Positions 8,216 through 15,543 are shown, counted from the stretch's first letter. The stretch is 57,646 nucleotides of DNA from DASZYT01 sp035545275 (GCA_035545275.1 DASZYT010000006.1:1-57646), one strand, 5' to 3'. The notes: generated by a model from the sequence alone, not told the origin. Program-made: numbers and translations.

Positions 8216-8662
8216 ATGAACAACAGCATCGACCAGCAGTTTGTAGAATTTGTCGTTAAATCATTAGTTAGCAAACCTGATGAAGTAAAAGTAGAGCGAC
8301 GGATTGACGAAAAGGGAGTACTTTTAGAGCTCACCGTAGACCCGGAAGATCTGGGCCGAGTAATCGGCAAACGAGGCGCAACCGCCCAAAGCATCCGTAC
8401 ACTTTTGCGTGCACTCGGCACCAAAAACGATGCCCGCTACAACCTCAAAATTGTCGACAACGGCATCGCACCGCCACCCCGCCGTGACGACCGCCCTGCC
8501 CAGTCCACTAGCGACGACTCCGCTGCTACTGACACCAGTACATCCGATGACGACTTGGCCGATTTGCGTGATGACGAGGATGTGCCTGCAGCCACCGACG
8601 AGAGTGACCGCTTGTCGCGTACCCGCAAAGAGCTCGAAGAGCTCGACGACCTGGATGTATAG
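8216..8662 (+). CDS. khpA: KH-domain RNA-binding protein KhpA with acidic tail
   Basis: A 148-residue protein. The N-terminal 75 residues match KhpA: IDQQFVEFVVKSLV, ELTVDPEDLGRVIGKRG with the GKRG RNA-binding loop, and AQSIRTLLRALG. KhpA binds RNA, usually with KhpB, and affects cell size and small-RNA function in Gram-positive bacteria. The second half (TSDDSAATDTSTSDDDLADL onward) is acidic and low in complexity, and is not part of the usual 75-90 residue protein. Placement right after rpsP is the conserved arrangement. Start chosen at ATG 8216 because GGAGGAGG lies just upstream; a longer in-frame start at 8162 precedes the promoter. Confidence 0.9.
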   Translation: MNNSIDQQFVEFVVKSLVSKPDEVKVERRIDEKGVLLELTVDPEDLGRVIGKRGATAQSIRTLLRALGTKNDARYNLKIVDNGIAPPPRRDDRPAQSTSDDSAATDTSTSDDDLADLRDDEDVPAATDESDRLSRTRKELEELDDLDV

Positions 8663-8682
8663 CACACGAGACACCCATGCGC

Positions 8683-8723
8683 GGCCCCAAACTTTCGTTT
8701 GGGGACCCTCCGGCTTGGGTTTC
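8683..8723 (+). other. Hairpins in the 3' region of khpA
   Basis: CCCCAAAC (8685-8692) and GTTTGGGG (8697-8704) form a perfect 8-bp stem with a 4-nt loop. A weaker ACCC...GGGT stem follows immediately. There is no uridine run right after the strong stem, so this may be a transcript-end stabiliser instead of an intrinsic terminator. Confidence 0.45.
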
Positions 8724-8809
8724 TCGTCGCACCTTACGGAATAAATCCGCATTCGCTAGCGCGAAACGGTGCTGCTCTTCCCAGTCCGTTGTAATTTGCG
8801 AAAATAGGC

Positions 8810-8838
8810 TTGAAAGCACAAGGGTAGTTCGCTATAGT
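8810..8838 (+). promoter_or_regulatory. Promoter of candidate small RNA
   Basis: TTGAAA (8810-8815), a 17-nt spacer and GC-TATAGT (8833-8838). No open reading frame with a ribosome binding site follows before the terminator at 8928-8951. Confidence 0.65.
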
Positions 8839-8844
8839 ATGTGC

Positions 8845-8951
8845 TAGTCCAAAAGACGAAATTTCAAAACAAAAACAGGGAAGCTCATTGCGAGCCACAG
8901 AAATGTGGGAGCTTTATGTGACAGACGGAACCGGTTAATCCGGTTCTTTTT
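8845..8951 (+). ncRNA. Candidate small RNA of about 107 nt
   Basis: The interval is framed by a good promoter and a textbook intrinsic terminator. Inside it, AAGCTC (8881-8886) pairs with GAGCTT (8909-8914) and encloses the 5-bp stem CCACA/TGTGG capped by a GAAA tetraloop. An 8-nt bulge, ATTGCGAG, lies on the 5' side. The first 35 nt are A-rich and unstructured. I do not recognise it as 6S, SRP, tmRNA, RNase P or a known riboswitch. A separate promoter follows at 8966, so it is more likely a free RNA than a leader. Confidence 0.6.
8928..8951 (+). terminator. Intrinsic terminator of the candidate small RNA
   Basis: GAACCGG, loop TTAAT, CCGGTTC, then TTTTT: a perfect 7-bp G/C-rich stem with a uridine run. 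Confidence 0.85.
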
Positions 8952-8965
8952 GTGTCTGTAAGAAG

Positions 8966-8994
8966 TTGACAAAAATATGCGCTTATGCTAAAAT
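8966..8994 (+). promoter_or_regulatory. Promoter of the cold-shock-like gene
   Basis: TTGACA (8966-8971), 17-nt spacer, TAAAAT (8989-8994) with an extended TGC just upstream. Transcription should start near 9001 and give a leader of about 140 nt. Confidence 0.85.
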
Positions 8995-9000
8995 AGTACA

Positions 9001-9140
9001 GTTTCGTTGAGGTGGGAGACTACTTCCGAAGCACCTTAAAAAGCTCTCTGTTATATCTGTTGAGGAACAACGGGCATGAGATTTCGTGCTTACTGCTCCT
9101 CAACAGAGGACATCTACCACCGCATGGATTGGAGTTAGTC
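9001..9140 (+). promoter_or_regulatory. Structured 5' leader with mutually exclusive helices
   Basis: TCCTCAACAG (9097-9106) can pair with CTGTTGAGGA (9057-9066), a perfect 10-bp helix that encloses a GCATGA/TCGTGC hairpin. The overlapping strand CCTCAAC is also complementary to GTTGAGG at 9006-9012. AACAGAG (9102-9108) is further complementary to CTCTGTT (9046-9052). These options cannot all form at once, a layout typical of switching leaders. The ribosome binding site GGAG (9131-9134) lies 25 nt after the last helix. Confidence 0.6.
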
Positions 9141-9929
9141 ATGGTGGAATTCGGCATTGTGAAAAGCTTTAGTGCTCACCCGGGCAACCTGTACGGCTTC
9201 ATGTACGTAATGGACGCCTCAGACCGCCAGACCGGTGAAGAGGTTTTCTTTCACTTCAACGACGGCCGTCAGGTTGGCGTTGAGAATGGACAGGTTGTGT
9301 TCGTTGGCCGCACTCCTGTGCGACCCGAGCTGCGTACGCCAGTTGCCGGCGATAGGCTGGTTTTCCGCCGCGTGAGTCGCCAAAAGCGGCTTGACAAAGC
9401 TGTCCCCTGGGCATTCGCAGACTCCTACGAGCGTCAAAACGAGCTTCTCCGTCCAAGGGAAATCAAGTGGAGGATCGTGCTTAAGGGCAGTTCCGTTGTT
9501 GGCTTCGGCCACTACGCTGGCGAAGATTTCGAGCGGGAACGCGAAGAGATCATCGCAATGCTTAGTAGCGGGACCAGGACCATCACCGGCAACGGACCGC
9601 GTCCAGATCGCTGGACGTCAGCTGATCTCGATTTCGGCGAGGACCTTATCGACCCCAACCAGGAGCAAGGCTATGAGCGCTACATCTACGTTCTGCAAGT
9701 TATGCAGAATGACAAGTGGCACTCCATCAAGCAGCTTACCCCCTTGCCCGTGACGGACGACTACGACGACTACCCGGACGATGAGTACGATGAGTACGAC
9801 GACTCGGACAACGAGGACCCCCTCGCCGGTGACGTCGATCCGATTGGTGGTTACTACGAGGAGCCGTTGCACCCGGCTGAGGCGCACCGTCTCAGCGTGA
9901 TGCGCCAATACGGCGATTACACCGGGTAA
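9141..9929 (+). CDS. Cold-shock-like (OB-fold) protein with acidic Asp/Tyr tail
   Basis: 262 residues from ATG 9141, which has GGAG 6 nt upstream; an in-frame GTG at 9012 lies inside the leader and is less likely. The first 70 residues read like a divergent cold-shock domain: FGIVKSFSAHPGNLYGFMYV, then EEVFFHFNDGRQV, then AGDRLVFRR, matching G-x-V-K-x-F...GF...VFFH...G. The middle part is unassigned. A tail rich in Asp and Tyr (repeats of DDYDDY and DEYDEY) follows. Codon use differs from the neighbours, with many TAC/GAC and CTT codons. It probably binds RNA or single-stranded DNA; this is inferred from the fold only. The structured leader suggests post-transcriptional control. Confidence 0.65.
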   Translation: MVEFGIVKSFSAHPGNLYGFMYVMDASDRQTGEEVFFHFNDGRQVGVENGQVVFVGRTPVRPELRTPVAGDRLVFRRVSRQKRLDKAVPWAFADSYERQNELLRPREIKWRIVLKGSSVVGFGHYAGEDFEREREEIIAMLSSGTRTITGNGPRPDRWTSADLDFGEDLIDPNQEQGYERYIYVLQVMQNDKWHSIKQLTPLPVTDDYDDYPDDEYDEYDDSDNEDPLAGDVDPIGGYYEEPLHPAEAHRLSVMRQYGDYTG

Positions 9930-9945
9930 CACCAACAGAGGGCTT

Positions 9946-10004
9946 CCAGGGGAAGAGAAAAGACTTGAGGCTTTTTATAGCTCTCGTCCAATCTCTTTCC
10001 CTGG
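9946..10004 (+). other. Long inverted repeat after the cold-shock-like gene
   Basis: CCAGGGGAAGAGA (9946-9958) and TCTCTTTCCCTGG (9992-10004) pair over 13 positions with one mismatch. The 33-nt interior includes a shorter GAG/CTC pairing around GCTTTTTATAG. It may end the upstream transcript or protect its 3' end; the uridine run lies inside the loop and not after the stem. Confidence 0.5.
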
Positions 10005-10083
10005 CAGTTCCCCAAACGCATTTCCACGGAAGTGCGGTTAGGCTACTGCCAGAAATTGTTTCACATCTGTTATAATAAAACAG

Positions 10084-10746
10084 ATGAAAATTCAAATCAT
10101 TACTCTTTTTCCGGAGGTGTTTGAGCCATATCTGAATGCCAGTATGCTGTGGAAAGCCAAAGACCGAGGCATTGCGGAGTACAGCTTCATAAATCTGCGC
10201 GATTTCGGTCTAGGGCCACGCAAGCAAGTTGACGACACCCCCTACGGCGGCGGTGATGGCATGCTGCTCAAGCCCGAGCCGCTGGTGGCAGCTATTGAGC
10301 TAGCTAAGCAAAACGATCCAGAAGCTGTGATTATCTTGCCCACGCCGCGCGGCAAAGGCTACAAACAGTCCGACGCCAAAACGCTTGCCAAAGACACCAT
10401 GGGGCTCATCATTATTTGCCCGCGCTACGAGGGCTACGACGAACGTATTACCAAATGGGTGGACAAGCAATATTCCATTGGCAACTATGTGCTGACCGGC
10501 GGCGAGTTGCCGGCAATGGTTATCGTGGACAGTGTGGTACGCTTGCTACCGGGCGTGCTGGGTGGCGAGACCAGTACCGAAATCGAATCGTTCCAAGAGG
10601 ATGATGAAAACATCGAATTCCCGCAGTATACTCGCCCAGAAGAGTTTCGAGGTATGAAAGTTCCCGACGTACTCCTTACTGGCCACCACGCCGAAATTGC
10701 CAAGTGGCGTAAAGACAACTCCAAGAAGCACGAGGCAAACTCATGA
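10084..10746 (+). CDS. trmD: tRNA (guanine-37-N1)-methyltransferase
   Basis: Methylates G37 of tRNAs that read CNN codons, which prevents frameshifts. The 220-residue protein has the SPOUT trefoil-knot motifs: ITLFPEVFEPYL, the DDTPYGGGDGML loop, LPTPRGKGYKQ, the ICPRYEGYDERI signature and the IGNYVLTGGELPAMV knot. A TATAAT box (10071-10076) lies 7 nt before ATG, so the mRNA is probably leaderless. The stop codon overlaps the next start (ATGA), so the following gene is translationally coupled. trmD near rpsP and khpA is a conserved neighbourhood. Confidence 0.96.
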   Translation: MKIQIITLFPEVFEPYLNASMLWKAKDRGIAEYSFINLRDFGLGPRKQVDDTPYGGGDGMLLKPEPLVAAIELAKQNDPEAVIILPTPRGKGYKQSDAKTLAKDTMGLIIICPRYEGYDERITKWVDKQYSIGNYVLTGGELPAMVIVDSVVRLLPGVLGGETSTEIESFQEDDENIEFPQYTRPEEFRGMKVPDVLLTGHHAEIAKWRKDNSKKHEANS

Positions 10747-11627
10747 AAGATGGTGCCGAAGCTATCCCTTTCCCGGTGTCGCGTCGGCTTAATCGCGAAG
10801 CAATTAACGCTGACCTGGAGATAATAGGAGTGGACTTCCAGACCGTAAGCGAAGCAGCTACAAGCGCATGGCATGATGTGCTGGGGCGTCTAGCTCTCTA
10901 TACGGACAACCCAGCTCTTTTAAGTTATCTTGATGATTTCTTAGTGCAGAGCGCACCAACAGCCAAGGTTATACCTGCCAACGCTCATCCGTTTACAGAA
11001 CCAGTTTTTGAAGCCGCCCCGACAGGTATTATCGTAGAATACAGTAGAGATATTGGCGCGGATACACTGAGTACGATTCGTGCCCATACGTTGATTCCGA
11101 CTACTAGCATTCTTCACTTTCATGAGCTTATGGCCGATGCCCTTCGCCCGCGCAATATTGACGAGGGGCTCATTACACGCCTGGCTCTTACGTGGACTTT
11201 TTACAACGCAGCCGCTCAAGCGCTGGTCGGGATTGCGTCAGCAGCGTCACGGGCTGAAGATACCGGCATAGGCTATGAAGAGTGGATAGGTAAACTACGC
11301 AGTGCCTTTCCGGGTACACAAGACGTATACAATAATCCTCCAGCAGATGATGCTGAGTTGCGACGATATTATGAAACGCAAAAATCTAGCCGTTTAGTTT
11401 TTGGCATGGGGATTGATATGCTTATGAATACGCCAACACGCAGTGCGGACATTATCGCTGAAATTCGCAAAGCGGTCAGCCTTATAGTGCGAAGTCACCA
11501 GGAACTGCTAAGGCAGCGGGGTGAAAACAATATAATGTCGAGCCCTTATCTGCTGGCAGCATCTACCCCTGCTAGCCGAGACACAATCCAAGAGTTTTTT
11601 GCGGCTGCTGCTCGGCATTGGCTATAA
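10743..11627 (+). CDS. Conserved-looking hypothetical protein coupled to trmD
   Basis: 294 residues, no family recognised. It starts inside the trmD stop (ATGA overlap), which indicates coupled translation. The protein looks soluble and mostly helical, with no signal peptide and no clear membrane segment. Two modestly hydrophobic stretches (RLALTWTFYNAAAQALVGIA and DIIAEIRKAVSLIV) look like packed helices. Its codons are more A/T-ending than trmD. The sodN promoter overlaps its last codons. Any role in tRNA modification is only suggested by position. Confidence 0.7.
   Translation: MKDGAEAIPFPVSRRLNREAINADLEIIGVDFQTVSEAATSAWHDVLGRLALYTDNPALLSYLDDFLVQSAPTAKVIPANAHPFTEPVFEAAPTGIIVEYSRDIGADTLSTIRAHTLIPTTSILHFHELMADALRPRNIDEGLITRLALTWTFYNAAAQALVGIASAASRAEDTGIGYEEWIGKLRSAFPGTQDVYNNPPADDAELRRYYETQKSSRLVFGMGIDMLMNTPTRSADIIAEIRKAVSLIVRSHQELLRQRGENNIMSSPYLLAASTPASRDTIQEFFAAAARHWL
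11621..11627 (+). promoter_or_regulatory. -10 element of sodN
   Basis: GGC-TATAAT lies over the stop codon of the upstream gene, about 45 nt before the sodN start. GGAGGAGGG follows as the ribosome binding site. Confidence 0.55.
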
Positions 11628-11668
11628 TGGGTTGTACCCGTTAATACGATAAGTGGAGGAGGGAAGCT

Positions 11669-12058
11669 ATGAAGGTACTATCTCGTTTTATTAAGCCCGT
11701 GTATGCGCACTGCGATTTGCCGTGTGGCGTGTACGATCCGGCGCAAGCCAAAATTGAAGCGCAAAGCGTGCACGAAATGCAAAAGAAATACAGCGGGTTG
11801 GATGACGAAAACAAAGTTCGTGCCCTGTTTATTATCGACGAGCGGGCCGAGCTAGTGAAGCACCACCTGATGGTACTGTGGGCTGACTACTTCAAGCCGG
11901 AACACCTCGAAAAATATCCTGATTTACACGAAAAGTTTTGGTACGCTATCAAGCAGGCCAGTAACTGCAAGCATCACAATGATCCGGCCGAGGGGCAAAA
12001 GCTACTGGACATGGTGGATGAAATCGCCGAAATCTTTTGGGCTACCAAGAAGGCATAA
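11669..12058 (+). CDS. sodN: Nickel-type superoxide dismutase
   Basis: Disproportionates superoxide. The nickel hook HCDLPCGVYDP starts at residue 14: after proteolysis His1, Cys2 and Cys6 of the mature chain would bind Ni. The 13-residue propeptide MKVLSRFIKPVYA is the kind removed in this family. The rest (KIEAQSVHEMQKKY ... HLMVLWADYFKPEHLEKYPDLHEKFW ...) fits the four-helix bundle at the usual size (129 residues precursor, about 116 mature). GGAGGAGGG precedes ATG. The overlapping next gene encodes the matching maturation protease. Confidence 0.96.
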   Translation: MKVLSRFIKPVYAHCDLPCGVYDPAQAKIEAQSVHEMQKKYSGLDDENKVRALFIIDERAELVKHHLMVLWADYFKPEHLEKYPDLHEKFWYAIKQASNCKHHNDPAEGQKLLDMVDEIAEIFWATKKA

Positions 12059-12341
12059 GCCTCTGATTGTCCGGCGAATTGTGGGTGCTAGTATGGAGCC
12101 CACGTTCAAACCGGGGCAGCTGGTGGTGGCAACTAGCTTAACAAAAGCTACTCCGGGCGATGTCGTGGTGCTAAGGCATCAGGGCATTGAAAAGATTAAA
12201 CGTATTCAGCGGGTCGAAAACGATCAAGTGTTTGTAGTGGGCGATAATCCGGCTGAAAGCACCGACAGCCGCCAGCTTGGCTTTCTACCCCGACGCGTGA
12301 TTGTCGCCAAAGTCATCTGGCCGCGACGTGCAGGGCGTTGA
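12018..12341 (+). CDS. sodX: Nickel SOD maturation protease (signal-peptidase-like)
   Basis: An S26/S24-type serine protease that removes the sodN propeptide so that His1 can bind nickel. Catalytic Ser is in GASMEPTF (Ser25, counting from ATG 12018) and the Lys is in EKIKRIQRV; VFVVGDNPAESTDSR is the conserved box after it. It has no membrane anchor, as expected for SodX and unlike signal peptidase I. The start is uncertain because the frame overlaps sodN: ATG 12018 gives 107 residues and a 41-nt overlap; CTG 12063 or GTG 12081 would give shorter forms. Co-transcribed with sodN. Confidence 0.85.
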   Translation: MKSPKSFGLPRRHKPLIVRRIVGASMEPTFKPGQLVVATSLTKATPGDVVVLRHQGIEKIKRIQRVENDQVFVVGDNPAESTDSRQLGFLPRRVIVAKVIWPRRAGR

Positions 12342-12349
12342 CACTGTGC

Positions 12350-12355
12350 TATAGT
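12350..12355 (+). promoter_or_regulatory. -10 element before the DUF1345-like gene
   Basis: TGTGC-TATAGT ends 10 nt before ATG 12366 and no ribosome binding site lies between. A very short or absent leader is expected. Confidence 0.5.
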
Positions 12356-12365
12356 AACCACAGAA

Positions 12366-13031
12366 ATGCGTACGTTGTTACGAAACAAACATCACCTAGC
12401 CGATCCGGTGTGGCACGTGCAGATAGCGATGGCGGTAGCTATCGCCCTGCAGGTGGCGCTGCCGGACCGCTTCTCGGTCGGTAGCCGTTACGGACTGCCT
12501 GCAATCGAAGTCCTGTTGCTGCTGGCTTTGGCGGTTACGACTCCACGCGAGCGTATCTTCCGCTCACTCGCACGGCGCATCAACGTGGTGCTGCTGATTT
12601 TCGTGACGAGCGCCGCCAATGCCTATGCGCTGTTCGAGGTGGCGCGGCAACTACTGGAAGGGTCGCATGCGGCAGCCAACGGGCGCAATCTTATCCTAGC
12701 GGCGCTTAACATCTATCTCACCAACGTCATCATCTTTGCGCTGTGGTACTGGGAAATGGATGGGGGTGGCCCTGGCGAGCGCCAACGCATCGCCAAATAC
12801 GAGCAAGATTTCATGTTTCCCCAGCACCAGAACGAAGCGTACAAACACGAGCTGTGGCGGCCGACCTTCGTCGATTACCTCTACGTTTCCTCGACCAACG
12901 CGATGGCGTTCAGCCCTACCGATACGATGCCGTTGAGCCGACGCGCCAAGCTGTTGATGCTGGGGCAAGCCACCTTGTCGCTGGTGGCCATAGCGCTCGT
13001 GGCGGCCCGCGCCGTCAACATCCTGGGCTAA
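12366..13031 (+). CDS. Integral membrane protein, DUF1345-like
   Basis: 221 residues with about five predicted membrane helices (around 20-35, 47-60, 73-100, 110-128 and 195-218). Two charged regions separate them. The C-terminal segment VDYLYVSSTNAMAFSPTDTM followed by SRRAKLLM resembles the conserved loop of DUF1345 membrane proteins and of related proteins annotated next to ion-channel domains. Function unknown. It follows sodX by 24 nt but has its own -10 element. Confidence 0.65.
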   Translation: MRTLLRNKHHLADPVWHVQIAMAVAIALQVALPDRFSVGSRYGLPAIEVLLLLALAVTTPRERIFRSLARRINVVLLIFVTSAANAYALFEVARQLLEGSHAAANGRNLILAALNIYLTNVIIFALWYWEMDGGGPGERQRIAKYEQDFMFPQHQNEAYKHELWRPTFVDYLYVSSTNAMAFSPTDTMPLSRRAKLLMLGQATLSLVAIALVAARAVNILG

Positions 13032-13033
13032 AG

Positions 13034-13064
13034 TGCTATAGTGAAGTCATAGTAAGCAGGAGGG
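13034..13064 (+). promoter_or_regulatory. -10 element and ribosome binding site of the YbjQ gene
   Basis: GTGC-TATAGT (about 13036-13041) is followed by AGGAGGG (13058-13064), 5 nt before ATG 13070. This fixes the start at 13070; the longer open frame upstream overlaps the membrane protein gene and is not used. Confidence 0.6.
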
Positions 13065-13069
13065 ATGAC

Positions 13070-13399
13070 ATGGACGATGTAATGGTAGTGACTACTAATG
13101 ATTTACCGGGCTACGAAGTAAAAGAGGTATACGGCGAGACATTCGGCATCATTGTGCGCAGCCGGAACTTGTTCAGCAACATCGGTGCCGGCTTTCGTAC
13201 GGTATTTGGCGGTGAGGTCAAAGGCTATACGAAGCTATTGGCCGACAGCCGCGAACATGCCCTGCAGCGCTTGCGCGAAGCGGCAGCTGCAAAGGGCGCC
13301 AACGCCGTGCTTATGATGCGCTTCGATAGCGGTGACATCGGCAATGTCATGAACGAAGTAGCGGCCTACGGCACCGCCGTCAAAGTCGTCAAGAAATAG
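13070..13399 (+). CDS. YbjQ family (DUF74) protein
   Basis: 109 residues. It matches the YbjQ/DUF74 family: VVTTNDLPGYEVKEVYGETF, then RNLFSNIGAGFRTVFGGEVKGYTKLL, then REHALQRLREAAAAKGANAV and a C-terminal AAYGTAVKVV. Proteins of this fold form pentamers and are often called putative heavy-metal-binding proteins, but no activity is established. A strong Shine-Dalgarno and own promoter point to good expression. It ends a few bases before the convergent efflux gene. Confidence 0.9.
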   Translation: MDDVMVVTTNDLPGYEVKEVYGETFGIIVRSRNLFSNIGAGFRTVFGGEVKGYTKLLADSREHALQRLREAAAAKGANAVLMMRFDSGDIGNVMNEVAAYGTAVKVVKK

Positions 13400-13407
13400 T
13401 ATAGATT

Positions 13408-15012
13408 CTACGCTTCGAGCCCAGCACCCTCGGCCATATCGCGGGTAGAGTTACGCAGCGGTGTTTCGCGCAGAAACAGGGCGATAATGAACGCCACGAA
13501 CACGAACGGGATACCGATCAAAAACATATCGTGAAAAGCACTGACGTAAGAAACCAGCACATCGTGTTGTAGGTTGCTTGGTAAGCTGGCTAGTTGGTGC
13601 ACGCCGCCGCCCAGCCCTTTCGACACCGTGCCGGCAGTTTGCGGGGGCAGGATGTCTTTGAGGTGGTGAAGCAAGCGTGTTGTCAGGATGGTGCCGAAAA
13701 TAGCGCCGCCCAGCGCACCACCGATGCTGCGGGCAAAGGCCACCGTGGATGTTGCCGTGCCCATGTTTTGACGCTCCACCGAGTTTTGCACGGCCAGCGT
13801 CGGCACCTGGAACAGCTGCCCAAGTCCCAGCCCGATTACTATCATCCAGGCTGACAAAATCAGGTAGTTTGTCTCCAGCCCCACGTGGCTGAACAACCAA
13901 AGCCCCACCATGAGCACCAGCGTGCCGACAATCGGGAATATGCGGTACCGGCCCCACCTGGTGATTAGCCGCCCCGAACCCAGTGAAGCGGTCATCATGC
14001 CTACTACCATCGGTAGCATCAAGAGCCCCGATTTGGTGGGCGACCAGCCGCGCACCACCTGTTGGTAAAGTGGTATGTAAATGATGGTGGCAAACATGGC
14101 AAGTCCCGATGCGAACGACAGCAGTGTGCTCACACTAAAGATGTCATTTTTAAACAGCCGCATGGGAATGATCGGTTCGGGCGAACGGTGCTCGCGCCAC
14201 ACAAACAAGAGACCGAAAATAATTGTCGAGGCAATCAGGCTCAAGATCTGCCACGAAGCCCAGGCGTAATCTATGCCGCCCCACACCGATACATACACGA
14301 GGCTGATGACTGAGATTGCCAGCAAAGTCGCGCCGCCGTAGTCGATGTGATTTTCTTTTTGCTCGGGTTTGTGCAAATGCAAGCGTGCGGCCACCAGTGC
14401 CAAGGCAAGTGCGCCAAGAGGCAAGTTAATATAGAAAATCCAGCGCCAGCCAGTGACACCCAAAAACGAATTCATGTTAGCGAACAGGCCGCCCAGCACA
14501 GGACCGGCCACGCTTGAAACTCCAAAAACCGCGCCAAAATAACCCTGGTAGCGTCCACGTTGCCGCGGCGGGATAACATCGCCGATGATGGCAAGCACCA
14601 GACTCATGAGGCCCCCAGCACCAATGCCCTGCAAAGCGCGGAAAAATATCAGCTCGTTCATTGACTGGCTTAGGCCACAGAGCACCGAGCCTAGCAAAAA
14701 GATGATGATTGAGGTTTGAAATATTTTCTTGCGCCCATATAGGTCGCCGAGCTTCCCGTAGATAGGTGTTGCGATCGCGCTGGTGATAAGGTAGGCCGTG
14801 ACGACCCACGAGAGCTTGGTGAGCCCGTGCAGGTCGCTGGCAATCTGGGGTAGGGCGGTCGCCACGATGGACTGGTCTAGGGCGGCCAGCAGCATCGAAA
14901 TCATGAGCGCCGTCATAATATACAAAATTTCTCGGTGGCTGAACTCTTGATCGTGTGCAATAACTTTGGGCGGCGTGGATGGTTTAAATACAGACTTTAT
15001 TTTATCTACCAC
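13408..15012 (-). CDS. MFS efflux transporter, 14-TM DHA2 (EmrB/QacA-like)
   Basis: 534 residues with about 14 membrane helices. DHA2 signatures are visible: LDQSIVATALPQIASDL in TM1, GKLGDLYGRKK (motif A) and the motif C region GPVLGGLFANMNS-like in TM5. The family exports drugs or toxic lipophilic compounds using the proton gradient. GTG start at 15012 with AAAGGA 7 nt upstream. It lies 15 nt after the MarR-family gene on the same strand, the usual arrangement for a MarR-controlled efflux pump. Confidence 0.92.
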   Translation of the reverse strand: MVDKIKSVFKPSTPPKVIAHDQEFSHREILYIMTALMISMLLAALDQSIVATALPQIASDLHGLTKLSWVVTAYLITSAIATPIYGKLGDLYGRKKIFQTSIIIFLLGSVLCGLSQSMNELIFFRALQGIGAGGLMSLVLAIIGDVIPPRQRGRYQGYFGAVFGVSSVAGPVLGGLFANMNSFLGVTGWRWIFYINLPLGALALALVAARLHLHKPEQKENHIDYGGATLLAISVISLVYVSVWGGIDYAWASWQILSLIASTIIFGLLFVWREHRSPEPIIPMRLFKNDIFSVSTLLSFASGLAMFATIIYIPLYQQVVRGWSPTKSGLLMLPMVVGMMTASLGSGRLITRWGRYRIFPIVGTLVLMVGLWLFSHVGLETNYLILSAWMIVIGLGLGQLFQVPTLAVQNSVERQNMGTATSTVAFARSIGGALGGAIFGTILTTRLLHHLKDILPPQTAGTVSKGLGGGVHQLASLPSNLQHDVLVSYVSAFHDMFLIGIPFVFVAFIIALFLRETPLRNSTRDMAEGAGLEA

Positions 15013-15027
15013 AGGGGAATCCTTTCT

Positions 15028-15495
15028 TTATAATGGCTGGTCTTGGTTCATATCGTGAGCAAAGCGGTAAAACAACTCGACGAACTGCTGGCGGTCTTTG
15101 GTATCCCAGTGGCGCAGTTGAGCGGTAAGGGCGTCGCGCTTAGCGCGCTGGATACGTTCGAGCACTTTACTACCTTTGGCAGTCAACTTGAGTACTACCG
15201 CTCGTTTGTCTTGCGGATCGACACTACGATCGATGAACTTGTCTTGTTCGAGTTCTTGGATCTTTCGACTGACTGATGGAGCCTCTACGCCCAAATGGTG
15301 AGCCAGGTACTGCACGTTACATTTTGCTTGCTCTTTGCTGCAAAGGGCCAGCGAATGCAAAATGGCCACGCCAGGGCGGTCGAGCTCTACGCCTGCGCGC
15401 TTGACAATTTCTTCCCACGCCCTTGGCCGGTGCATGGAGCGCACCAAAAATGTCATGGCATCTGCCAGTTTGTCGATGTCGTTTTTCGTAGACAT
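15028..15495 (-). CDS. MarR family transcriptional regulator
   Basis: 155 residues. The winged helix is visible: CNVQYLAHHLGVEAPSVSRKIQELEQDKFIDRSVDPQDKRAV with the wing DPQDKRAVVLKLTAKG characteristic of MarR. It probably represses itself and the downstream MFS pump. ATG 15495 was chosen: a GC-TATACT box on the minus strand (15508 to 15503) lies 7 nt before it, which implies a leaderless mRNA. TTG 15501 would overlap that spacer. A TTACT-tag-AGTAA palindrome just upstream is a candidate operator. Confidence 0.92.
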   Translation of the reverse strand: MSTKNDIDKLADAMTFLVRSMHRPRAWEEIVKRAGVELDRPGVAILHSLALCSKEQAKCNVQYLAHHLGVEAPSVSRKIQELEQDKFIDRSVDPQDKRAVVLKLTAKGSKVLERIQRAKRDALTAQLRHWDTKDRQQFVELFYRFAHDMNQDQPL

Positions 15496-15517
15496 AGACA
15501 AAAGTATAGCAAATTAA

Positions 15518-15530
15518 TTACTTAGAGTAA
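15518..15530 (-). promoter_or_regulatory. Candidate MarR operator
   Basis: TTACT-TAG-AGTAA (plus-strand reading) is an inverted repeat located 10 nt upstream of the -10 element of the MarR gene, in the 48-nt gap between it and the MMPL gene. A MarR dimer bound here would block the promoter. Confidence 0.4.
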
Positions 15531-15543
15531 ATAAATTTGTATG

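Noticed and set aside
8685..8704. Intrinsic terminator after khpA
   Set aside because: The stem is strong but GGACCCTCC follows instead of a T run, so it was listed only as a hairpin.
12743..13069. N-terminal extension of the YbjQ protein
   Set aside because: It overlaps the membrane protein gene out of frame, while a promoter and AGGAGGG directly precede ATG 13070.
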